A stretch of 6,437 bases of DNA from assembly GCA_048885185.1 (NCBI GenBank), contig JBHLQC010000090.1, positions 1 to 6,437 of the forward strand. The letters are read 5' to 3'. This stretch comes from Hermodarchaeum sp048885185 (lineage in GTDB: Archaea; Asgardarchaeota; Hermodarchaeia; Hermodarchaeales; Hermodarchaeaceae). The notes below the pieces were generated by a model. It saw only the letters and a program-made list of their open reading frames with translations, ran no database searches and was not told where the DNA came from. The position numbers were made by a program, and so were the translations under genes. This document shows positions 1-5,647 of this stretch, one piece after another; position 1 is the stretch's first letter; every line of letters begins with the position of its first letter.

Positions 1-791
1 CACGACACTTTGAACTCTTGGTGGATACGAATATCCATCCAGTTACCCATAATGAGGGAAATGTGACGGTTCGTCACTCCCAACCAACCGCTGTTGCCAT
101 ACCATGTCGGATCAACGGGAATCCAGTTGTCCTTAATCCACACCACGCTCCATGCATGTCGTTCCCACTTTTTACCACTATATGCAAATCCCGCCTCTAA
201 TCTTGCGGGAATACCTTTCGCCCGACAAACGGCAGTAAATAATGCGGCAAATTCTGTGCAATCCCCGACGTGATTTTCAATCGCAAAAGCAGCTCCTCGC
301 TCATACTTCTGAGGGGAGTATCGAATTGTGTTTGTGACCGCACGCATTGCAGCTTTCACGAATGGGATGGGATTTGGGTTCTTCTTGGAAATGTCACGAG
401 CTAGATCTTTGATTAGGTGATGATGAGATTCAATGAAATTTTCTGGTTTGGTGTATCCATCGAGATTAGAGGGTACTGAGGGCTTTCTAGTAGACTGAGG
501 GAGTCTGTAATGGATGGAACGATTCCGGACTAACGCAGTGTAACCACAGGTGAATGTTTCCTTTCCTGCTAAACGATCGCAGGTCAAATCCAACCAATGA
601 TTTCCCTTCAAATCTGTGGCCTGACGACCCGAAGCAGGAGTTGGTGTCAGATTAATGAGTTCTTGGCGAGGCGGGAGTGGTGGCGGAAAGGCAACAAACA
701 CACGGATCCCGAAGAGTGGGTTGTCTGAGGTATTTCGAATCTTGGTTGTGTAGGTAACTCGGTGAGTAAGAATTGTGGAGGAAGCTTTCAT
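1..791 (-). CDS. Transglutaminase-like (papain-fold) protein, partial, possible thiol protease of a ubiquitin-like system
   Basis: This reading frame is open through the left edge, so the C-terminus is missing; 263 residues are visible. Residues 1-100 are rich in beta-strand-like sequence and resemble the N-terminal beta domain that often precedes a transglutaminase core. Residues about 120-245 are the transglutaminase-like core: Cys178 in GDCTEFAALF, His212 in ERHAW and Asp227 in VDPTW give the Cys-His-Asp triad in the right order and spacing. No signal peptide or membrane segment is visible, so it is probably cytoplasmic. The ATG overlaps the stop of the upstream zinc-protein gene (ATGA), with AGGAA just upstream, so the two are translationally coupled. 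Family members can be proteases, amidases or cross-linking enzymes. As the last visible gene of an operon with Ub-like and E2-like genes, I infer a role in processing or removing the modifier; that role is not shown by the sequence. The fold call is firm, the substrate unknown. Confidence 0.85.
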   Translation of the reverse strand, partial: MKASSTILTHRVTYTTKIRNTSDNPLFGIRVFVAFPPPLPPRQELINLTPTPASGRQATDLKGNHWLDLTCDRLAGKETFTCGYTALVRNRSIHYRLPQSTRKPSVPSNLDGYTKPENFIESHHHLIKDLARDISKKNPNPIPFVKAAMRAVTNTIRYSPQKYERGAAFAIENHVGDCTEFAALFTAVCRAKGIPARLEAGFAYSGKKWERHAWSVVWIKDNWIPVDPTWYGNSGWLGVTNRHISLIMGNWMDIRIHQEFKVS

Positions 792-1174
792 TGTTCCTGA
801 CCTTGCGTTTCTTCGTCAGTTTCATCTTGGGGTTCATCATCGTCAAGGATAATCACTCGACCACCCGGTGAATGGGACTGATTCCGTCGTACATCTTCTA
901 AGATTACTACCGTTGAACGAGATTCAGGTGGTACAACTTCTGGTTCTTCTCGTGGACCGAGGAACCGTGTGAAATGGGGTGGGTGAGATTCCACCCCCCG
1001 AACTATGGTTCCAGGACAAATTCCCTGCCCGGTTTCAAGAAACAATGATCGACAGTTGGGACACATGTAACTACCACAAGTTGTACAAATCCACCATTCA
1101 CGGCGGGCTTCATCCAGTGAAACTTGGTTTGCGCAGGCTATGCACTTCATATGCGATGCGCCATGCACACTCAC
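788..1174 (-). CDS. Small RING-like / treble-clef zinc protein with SIM-like acidic tail
   Basis: This is a 128-aa protein. Its N-terminal 55 residues carry seven cysteines spaced C11-x2-C14-x15-C30-x2-C33-x4-C38-x2-C41-x11-C53. Three CxxC knuckles fit a two-zinc RING or related treble-clef fold. The eighth ligand is not an obvious Cys; His64 or His67 could serve. Residues 75-128 look disordered and acidic and contain two hydrophobic-acidic motifs, VVILED (89-94) and VIILDDDE (107-114). The start is GTG at 1174, which overlaps the stop of the preceding gene (GTGA) and has GGAGGAG 8 nt upstream; the in-frame ATG at codon 9 has no such site. Lying behind Ub-like and E2-like genes, it occupies the place of the small RING finger protein in the Caldiarchaeum ubiquitin cluster, so an E3-like adaptor is the best guess. 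A plain zinc-ribbon protein is the alternative. Confidence 0.75.
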   Translation of the reverse strand: MSVHGASHMKCIACANQVSLDEARREWWICTTCGSYMCPNCRSLFLETGQGICPGTIVRGVESHPPHFTRFLGPREEPEVVPPESRSTVVILEDVRRNQSHSPGGRVIILDDDEPQDETDEETQGQEQ

Positions 1175-1371
1175 TCCTCTTTCTCCTCCGAACGAGTGTC
1201 TTTGCGAACACGGTGCACGTTGACTGCAAAGTGTGGTGAAAAATTCGGTGGGCGTTCTTCTTCAAAGGGAATATCTCGTTCATTCAATACAACAATACGA
1301 TTTGATGACGGTTCCTCATCTTTTTCCATTTCTTCCTTCTCTTCTTCTTTTTCAGGTGGACGGTCCGACAT
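1171..1371 (-). CDS. Small acidic protein, unknown function, one SIM-like motif
   Basis: This is a 66-aa protein with no recognised family. Residues 6-20 are almost all Glu and Lys, followed by RIVVLNERD at 25-33, a Pro/Glu segment, a short possible strand (HFAVNVHRV, 47-55) and a charged tail. No cysteines are present and no globular core is evident, so it may be disordered until bound. I believe it is real because AGGTGA sits 9 nt before the ATG (overlapping the stop of the E2-like gene), it begins 13 nt after that gene, and its stop overlaps the GTG of the next gene. Its hydrophobic-acidic motif matches motifs in the tails of both flanking gene products, suggesting it works in the same assembly, perhaps as a small bridging or regulatory subunit. 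A modified substrate is another possibility. No function can be assigned from sequence. Confidence 0.65.
   Translation of the reverse strand: MSDRPPEKEEEKEEMEKDEEPSSNRIVVLNERDIPFEEERPPNFSPHFAVNVHRVRKDTRSEEKEE
1183..1189 (-). promoter_or_regulatory. Ribosome binding site deciding the GTG start of the RING-like gene
   Basis: GGAGGAG on the minus strand, 8 nt before the GTG at 1174, supports the GTG start over the in-frame ATG at 1150. The site lies inside the end of the 66-aa gene, coupling the two. Confidence 0.65.
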
Positions 1372-1384
1372 TACGTAAAGTCAC

Positions 1385-2146
1385 CTAAGTATCGTCATTT
1401 GAAGATGCATCATCTAAAATCCGTACTGTCCCAGACCTCTGTTCTTTCACATCCAAAATGCGAGGTGGTCGTCGACCGGTTTGAACAGGTTCAGATTCTG
1501 CATCGAGAATTCGCACACGTCCTTTCAATGGGGTCGTAATAACGCTAGTCTGATGACGGTCTTCCCAGAGACGGTCCAGAGTATTGACGATATTCTCTGT
1601 ATCTTGCTCATACCAAGCCATAGCTGCAGCATTCAGACCTCGGTCCGATTGGAATTGAGATGGCGGTTCCACGCGGTCTGGCTTCAACAATACAAAGAAA
1701 GGCAGGTCCTCTAAAATGCGGTCTAATTCCCCGCGAACTGAATAGCAAGCATGTCCCGTACCACTCGCTGACAGCCGGGGATGAAAGAGTGGTAATTCTG
1801 CTGCAGGTCGAATTGTACCAATATTTTGGGGATACTCCCGGGGAAGATCGAACACAAACCGATGTTCATACCGTATGGCCCTTGTACTCGTCAACGAGTC
1901 AGGCTCCCGCACATATCCAGGGAGGTTTCGCATAATAAACCGAACTCGTTTGTATGCACCATCCCGATATCGGCTGATAATGGCTACTGTGAAATCTGCA
2001 TTAGACCATGTGGTGTCCTCCCGAATTGGTGGGTCTGGTTGCCAACCCCTTCGACCATACAGATTGCTCATTGTATCAAAGAACGTGTGAATCTGAGTTT
2101 CGACTCGAGCGTTGAACAACTCCGTTGAGAATACTGGACGCGACAT
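1385..2146 (-). CDS. E2 (UBC-fold) ubiquitin-conjugating-enzyme-like protein with SIM-like tail
   Basis: This is a 253-aa protein. Residues about 50-190 follow the E2 plan: beta strands around 50-75 and 90-100, the YP turn of the FxxxYP region (Tyr105-Pro106), then FHPR (121-124) where E2s have HPN, Cys134 in GHACYS where E2s have the catalytic Cys, and a closing N-AAA-WY helix (172-179). His-to-Cys spacing is 12 residues, against 10 in UbcH5-type E2s. The HPN asparagine is replaced by Arg124. An extra helical region of about 45 residues precedes the core. Residues 200-253 are a probably disordered tail with three RILD motifs (211-215, 228-232, 241-245). The predicted role is to carry an activated Ub-like protein as a thioester on Cys134; a non-catalytic RWD-like role remains possible. 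The gene lies 49 nt after the Ub-like gene with GAGGG about 9 nt before the ATG. Confidence 0.8.
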   Translation of the reverse strand: MSRPVFSTELFNARVETQIHTFFDTMSNLYGRRGWQPDPPIREDTTWSNADFTVAIISRYRDGAYKRVRFIMRNLPGYVREPDSLTSTRAIRYEHRFVFDLPREYPQNIGTIRPAAELPLFHPRLSASGTGHACYSVRGELDRILEDLPFFVLLKPDRVEPPSQFQSDRGLNAAAMAWYEQDTENIVNTLDRLWEDRHQTSVITTPLKGRVRILDAESEPVQTGRRPPRILDVKEQRSGTVRILDDASSNDDT

Positions 2147-2195
2147 GGTAAGCTTCCCTCACTCCTTTGATTAGTAGGGAGTAAGACTTCTCTGT

Positions 2196-2522
2196 TTAGG
2201 GCAGGACCCCTACTTCTGGTACGACATCTAAGAGGAAGAACTCATCATCAGTTATTTTGGGTTCCAATTCCCCAAAGGTGGCACCGGGGCTTAATCGGGT
2301 GGGTTCTGGGGCTTTTCGAATTAGAACGAATTCTGGGCGCTGATCTCCAATCTTTGCTTTCGCCCAATCATCAACACTCACGCCTTCATCCCGAGCTTGG
2401 GTCACAAGAGTACGAATTACTTCTTCAACTCGGGTTTCTTCATCAATACCAATTCGAAATTCCTTCTGGCGTGGCTCAACGTCCACAATGATTGAGCGCC
2501 AAAAACCTTCATCATTGCTCAT
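2196..2522 (-). CDS. Ubiquitin-like (beta-grasp) protein
   Basis: This is a 108-aa protein whose strand and helix pattern fits the ubiquitin fold: strand 1 (8-17, WRSIIVDVEP), strand 2 (20-27, KEFRIGID), a helix starting at TRVEEVIRTLV (30-44), a strand FVLIRK (65-70), then the LSPGATFGEL turn (77-86) and a final strand FFLLDVVPEV (95-104). The pattern resembles YukD/ubiquitin relatives. The C-terminus is GVLP with no diglycine; the only terminal glycine is Gly105, followed by three residues. It is the first gene of the operon, with a TATA-like element upstream and AGGTGAT 5 nt before the ATG. I infer it is the modifier used by the E2-like protein made next in the operon. If so it must be trimmed to Gly105 or attach in another way. 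It could instead be a non-conjugated structural Ub-like protein. Confidence 0.72.
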   Translation of the reverse strand: MSNDEGFWRSIIVDVEPRQKEFRIGIDEETRVEEVIRTLVTQARDEGVSVDDWAKAKIGDQRPEFVLIRKAPEPTRLSPGATFGELEPKITDDEFFLLDVVPEVGVLP

Positions 2523-2527
2523 GACAA

Positions 2528-2534
2528 ATCACCT
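2528..2534 (-). promoter_or_regulatory. Ribosome binding site of the Ub-like gene
   Basis: AGGTGAT on the minus strand, 5 nt before the ATG at 2522, fits a strong Shine-Dalgarno site and fixes the start of the Ub-like gene. Confidence 0.7.
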
Positions 2535-2557
2535 ATCTGGGGAGGAGCGTAGCACAC

Positions 2558-2572
2558 ACTTTAAGTTTTCTC
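2558..2572 (-). promoter_or_regulatory. BRE/TATA-like promoter element of the Ub-like operon
   Basis: Read on the minus strand this is GAGAAAACTTAAAGT: a purine-rich BRE-like run followed by a TATA-like CTTAAAG. An archaeal start site about 26 nt downstream would fall near 2536, giving a leader of about 14 nt that just contains the AGGTGAT ribosome site. The matching element facing the SMC gene supports the call; it was found by eye only. Confidence 0.5.
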
Positions 2573-2664
2573 GATGCTAACTCGTCTTCTCGTCCTTGTT
2601 TAATCAAGGCTGGAAATATGTCGGGGCAAAAAAGGAGAGAAGTGGCGCCTTGTCCTCCGATTAA

Positions 2665-2679
2665 GTGAAAGTTTAAGAG
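2665..2679 (+). promoter_or_regulatory. BRE/TATA-like promoter element of the SMC operon
   Basis: GTGAAAGTTTAAGAG on the plus strand has a purine-rich BRE-like part and a TTTAAG core. It matches most positions of the element that faces the other way at 2558-2572. The implied start site near 2700 leaves a leader of about 17 nt to the ATG at 2717 or 47 nt to the ATG at 2747. Confidence 0.45.
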
Positions 2680-2716
2680 TCATGGTCTAGTGTGAGTTAG
2701 TGAATAACGTCACCGA

Positions 2717-5647
2717 ATGAAAAACGCGTGGGAGATAGGTAGACGTATGACCACTAGGCAAGAGCTATCGCCTTCAATTCCACCATTGGCATTTCGTAGC
2801 ATTCGCCTAGTGAATTTTGTCATTCACCGCGATACAACCGTTCGATTAGATGCCTCCCCCATTGTTTTAATAACAGGTTCCAATGGAAGTGGAAAAACCC
2901 TCATTCTCGATGCCTTGCTCTATGCCATTGGAGTAGAATCACGACGGGTACAGCGTCAACGGAACGCTGCCTTTATTGGGCGTTTTGAAAAATATGCCGA
3001 AGTTACCCTGGAACTGAATAATTATCAATTAAATAGTCGACGAATACTCACAAGTCCTGATTCTACATTGGCGAAACTTCTTGACCGGGACATTGTATCG
3101 ATTCGTCTCCGAATTCATCCCAGTAACCGAATTTCTTACTGGCTTAATGGACAACGATCACTTAATGGGTCTCAAATCACGCGAACCGATATTCGGAAAC
3201 TCTTTCAAGCTGCAGGACTATTTGGGGATTCCCCACTAGCAATCACCGAAGCTGAAACCCTCGACCATTTTGCCTCCCAATCACCAAAACGAAAATTTGA
3301 GACGCTACTCAATGAAACAGGTTTGCGGATTTGGATGGAAAAACTTGAGGAAGCACGACTCCTAGTCCTTCAAGCCAAAGCAAATGTAAAGCCCTTGGAG
3401 TATCGAATTCGACACGAGGAACAACGATTACAGCTTTTGAAAACTGCTTATGAAGCGTTTCTACAAAAACAACAATTGCAAGAGCGACTGCAGGTTCTCG
3501 ATAACGAGGCCGCCTGGGCAGAAGTAGCCTATCGAGAAGAATTAGCCAATCAGCTCCAAACACAAATATCAAATCAGGAGACGCTTTTAGCCACAGAAAA
3601 TGCGAATCTAGCTAAACTTGATGACCGACGAGCTGAACATATCTCCAAATATGAACAGGTACGCGAAAAGAAAGAAAAGCTGCAAGGAAAACTGGAGTCA
3701 ATTCGGGATCAACAGATGCAGGCCAGAGGGCGTCACCAAGGACTTGAAAATGAATTAACCGCAGTCAATGCCCAGATCCAACGCTATTCAAAATCTAAGC
3801 GACCACGGTCCAAGAAAACCAAAGAATCCGTGTTACAACAAGAGCTAACTACCTTTGCCAATGAACGTGACCAGCTAGATGAACAACTAGCTAATCTTCG
3901 ACAAGATATTACGGCAACCGAGGAAGAACTGTTCACCCAACCACAACGTTATCCCCACTATGAAGAAACCATCCTACGTGCTTGCCAGCGGTTCCGAGAA
4001 GGACTTGATCAACGCGCGCTCTCCGATTCTGTCATTGGTCCCATTTTCACACTTATTGGTATGAAACCAGAATATGCTCACTACGAAACCGCAGTAAAAC
4101 TGGCAATAGGTCGATACAATTATGCCTTCATTGCTCTGAACCGTGAAGCCTTCGGCGAGGCAAAAACACTTTTTGACCAACTTTGGCCTCAGGAAAAACC
4201 AAACCTAGTGGTTGCTCGAACCAATCCAACAACTGCAATCACCCGTGATAGACCCAAGGTGTTTCCGCCGGTGTTTGGATGGGCAGCTGATCTAATAGAA
4301 GGCGACACCTATGCAGTGAGTTTTCTCAGTCGCATCGTCAACACTGCTGTCGCAGAAGAGTCTGCAGATCCTAACTCTCTAGTTGATGCCACACAACAAC
4401 TCAATGGCAACATCATCACTAGTGAAGGATCCAGTTTTTACCTCCGCATCGGAGCCTTTGCCCGTCCACCTCGCCCCGTAACCATCAACTTAGGTACCCC
4501 ACTACGCGAGTTGGGATTAGCCCAGGACACCGCAAAAATCCGCCAACTCCTTCGAGAACTCCGCGAAGAAGAAGCACGATTAATGCGAGATCGGATGCGG
4601 GCCAACTCGGAAATCAGTCAACTCCGAGTGCAACTCCAAGATCTACGACATGGACAAACTGCTACACTCACTGATGTGGAGAAAACCACACTAGTATCGG
4701 ATTTAGAACTCCGTGCCGCTGAATTACAACAGCAAATATTGGAACTGGATAATCAAAGTGATGCTTGGGGTCAAGATTATCAAAACCTATCAGCTGAGCT
4801 TTCTCCACTCAATTCCCGGTTACAAAAGATTGAGGGGCAACTCCAAAATCTAGATACTCGTCGTACTCGTCGTTCGGCGATAATAGACCAAATCACCGAA
4901 GAACTCCGTCAGCGTGAAGATGAATTCAAACACATAATCGATCAAGCAAAAGAGTTCCGAAAAGCAGCAAAATCGTTGGGAGAACGACCTCAGGATGTCC
5001 GCACGCCTTCCGTTGTTCGAGACGAACAACTACAAATTCAAGCAATGATAACAACAATCACCGCAACAGCGAAAGATCGCACGGCTTTTGAAGAGCAAGA
5101 AAAAGTTGTGTCGCAACTCCATGATTATCTCAAAGAACGTCAGCTTCATCTTGAAAATCTCATGACCGATGTTGAGCGTCGTTTAACGGAATGGCGACAT
5201 CAATTAGAACGAACAGTCGAAACACTCAATCTTCGAATGAATCAACTTCTCAGCCACTTCTTGAAACAAGTCAAACTCATAGTCCGATTTCCTGATGAAC
5301 CAAGTCGAGCAGAATTGCACCTTCAACTCGCGATCAACCGAAAGGGCGATTGGCGTACCTATCAAGAAATGTCTGGTGGTGAGCGAGTACTTGCCACTCA
5401 AACCTTCATCCTTGCATTACATACACTCGCAAAGAGTCCCCTCCACGTCATTGACGAATTCACACAACGTCTAGATGAAGCCAGCCGGGCTGCTGTCCTG
5501 AGTATTGTGCAACGAACTCTAACCCTTAGCAGTGAAGACACACTCATCCCGCCACAGTTTCTCCTGATGGCTCCTTCAACAGTGGGACTCCAAATCCCCG
5601 AGACCATGCATCACATAGTGCTTCTGAAAGGGGAGGTGAAATCCTAA
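2717..5647 (+). CDS. SMC-family ATPase, SMC5/6-like
   Basis: This is a complete 976-aa SMC protein. Walker A is GSNGSGKT at 54-61; the N-terminal coil is about 205-400, with a basic break KSKRPRSKKTK at 359-369; the hinge is about 437-595, starting GPIFTLIGMKPEY; the return coil is about 600-850; the signature is MSGGE at 885-889; Walker B and D-loop are HVIDE (910-914) and LDEAS (919-923). The end, PQFLLMAP at 946-953 followed by a short hydrophobic tail, and the DEF-x3-LD pattern resemble eukaryotic SMC6/SMC5 heads more than SMC1-4. At 976 aa it is shorter than most SMCs (about 1050-1200), so the arms are short. SMC dimers hold or extrude DNA. The glutamine expected in the Q-loop (about 175-185) is not seen. 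Residues are counted from the ATG at 2717; the ATG at 2747 has GGAG and AGGT just upstream and may be the true start. Rad50 is less likely because a hinge is present and no zinc hook is seen. Confidence 0.9.
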   Translation: MKNAWEIGRRMTTRQELSPSIPPLAFRSIRLVNFVIHRDTTVRLDASPIVLITGSNGSGKTLILDALLYAIGVESRRVQRQRNAAFIGRFEKYAEVTLELNNYQLNSRRILTSPDSTLAKLLDRDIVSIRLRIHPSNRISYWLNGQRSLNGSQITRTDIRKLFQAAGLFGDSPLAITEAETLDHFASQSPKRKFETLLNETGLRIWMEKLEEARLLVLQAKANVKPLEYRIRHEEQRLQLLKTAYEAFLQKQQLQERLQVLDNEAAWAEVAYREELANQLQTQISNQETLLATENANLAKLDDRRAEHISKYEQVREKKEKLQGKLESIRDQQMQARGRHQGLENELTAVNAQIQRYSKSKRPRSKKTKESVLQQELTTFANERDQLDEQLANLRQDITATEEELFTQPQRYPHYEETILRACQRFREGLDQRALSDSVIGPIFTLIGMKPEYAHYETAVKLAIGRYNYAFIALNREAFGEAKTLFDQLWPQEKPNLVVARTNPTTAITRDRPKVFPPVFGWAADLIEGDTYAVSFLSRIVNTAVAEESADPNSLVDATQQLNGNIITSEGSSFYLRIGAFARPPRPVTINLGTPLRELGLAQDTAKIRQLLRELREEEARLMRDRMRANSEISQLRVQLQDLRHGQTATLTDVEKTTLVSDLELRAAELQQQILELDNQSDAWGQDYQNLSAELSPLNSRLQKIEGQLQNLDTRRTRRSAIIDQITEELRQREDEFKHIIDQAKEFRKAAKSLGERPQDVRTPSVVRDEQLQIQAMITTITATAKDRTAFEEQEKVVSQLHDYLKERQLHLENLMTDVERRLTEWRHQLERTVETLNLRMNQLLSHFLKQVKLIVRFPDEPSRAELHLQLAINRKGDWRTYQEMSGGERVLATQTFILALHTLAKSPLHVIDEFTQRLDEASRAAVLSIVQRTLTLSSEDTLIPPQFLLMAPSTVGLQIPETMHHIVLLKGEVKS
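5632..5639 (+). promoter_or_regulatory. Ribosome binding site of the gene after the SMC
   Basis: GGAGGTGA lies inside the last codons of the SMC gene, 7 nt before the ATG at 5647. It is a near-perfect Shine-Dalgarno match. With the TAATG stop/start overlap it indicates translational coupling of the two genes. Confidence 0.8.

Larger units (their letters stand above)
2523..2716. promoter_or_regulatory. Divergent intergenic promoter region
   Basis: This stretch of about 194 nt separates the Ub-like operon from the SMC operon and must hold both promoters. Each side has a purine-rich BRE-like run followed by a TTAAA/TTTAA core, listed separately. Between them, about 2573-2664, I see no gene, no convincing hairpin and no clear operator repeat, only a GGCGCC palindrome at 2644-2649. 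The short distance means that activity of one promoter could affect the other. Confidence 0.7.

Noticed and set aside
652..846. Minus-strand open frame of 64 aa across the RING-like/transglutaminase-like junction
   Set aside because: It is in a third frame over two supported genes with ATGA coupling, is low in recognisable pattern and has no good ribosome site.
979..1239. Plus-strand open frame of 86 aa opposite the RING-like and 66-aa genes
   Set aside because: It lies antisense to two genes supported by ribosome sites and motifs, and its translation shows no domain.
1320..1353. Pyrimidine-rich tract on the plus strand, considered as a simple repeat or triplex-forming element
   Set aside because: It is explained by Glu/Lys codons of the 66-aa protein on the minus strand and is not a regular repeat.
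1412..1516. The RILD copies considered as a DNA-level tandem repeat
   Set aside because: Spacings are unequal (17 and 13 residues) and codons differ, so this is a protein motif and not a nucleotide repeat.
1826..2128. Plus-strand open frame of 100 aa opposite the E2-like gene
   Set aside because: It is antisense to the E2-like core, where the minus-strand frame has clear E2 features; several overlapping plus frames here are shadows.
2626..2656. Possible hairpin or operator around GGCGCC in the divergent region
   Set aside because: Only the 6-nt palindrome is exact; flanking bases do not pair well enough to support a terminator or operator.
3309..3572. Minus-strand open frame of 87 aa inside the SMC gene
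   Set aside because: It is antisense to coiled-coil coding sequence, a common source of spurious hydrophobic frames.
2717..5647. Rad50 identity for the large ATPase
   Set aside because: The centre holds a globular hinge-like domain of about 160 residues with no CxxC zinc hook, and no Mre11 gene is adjacent.
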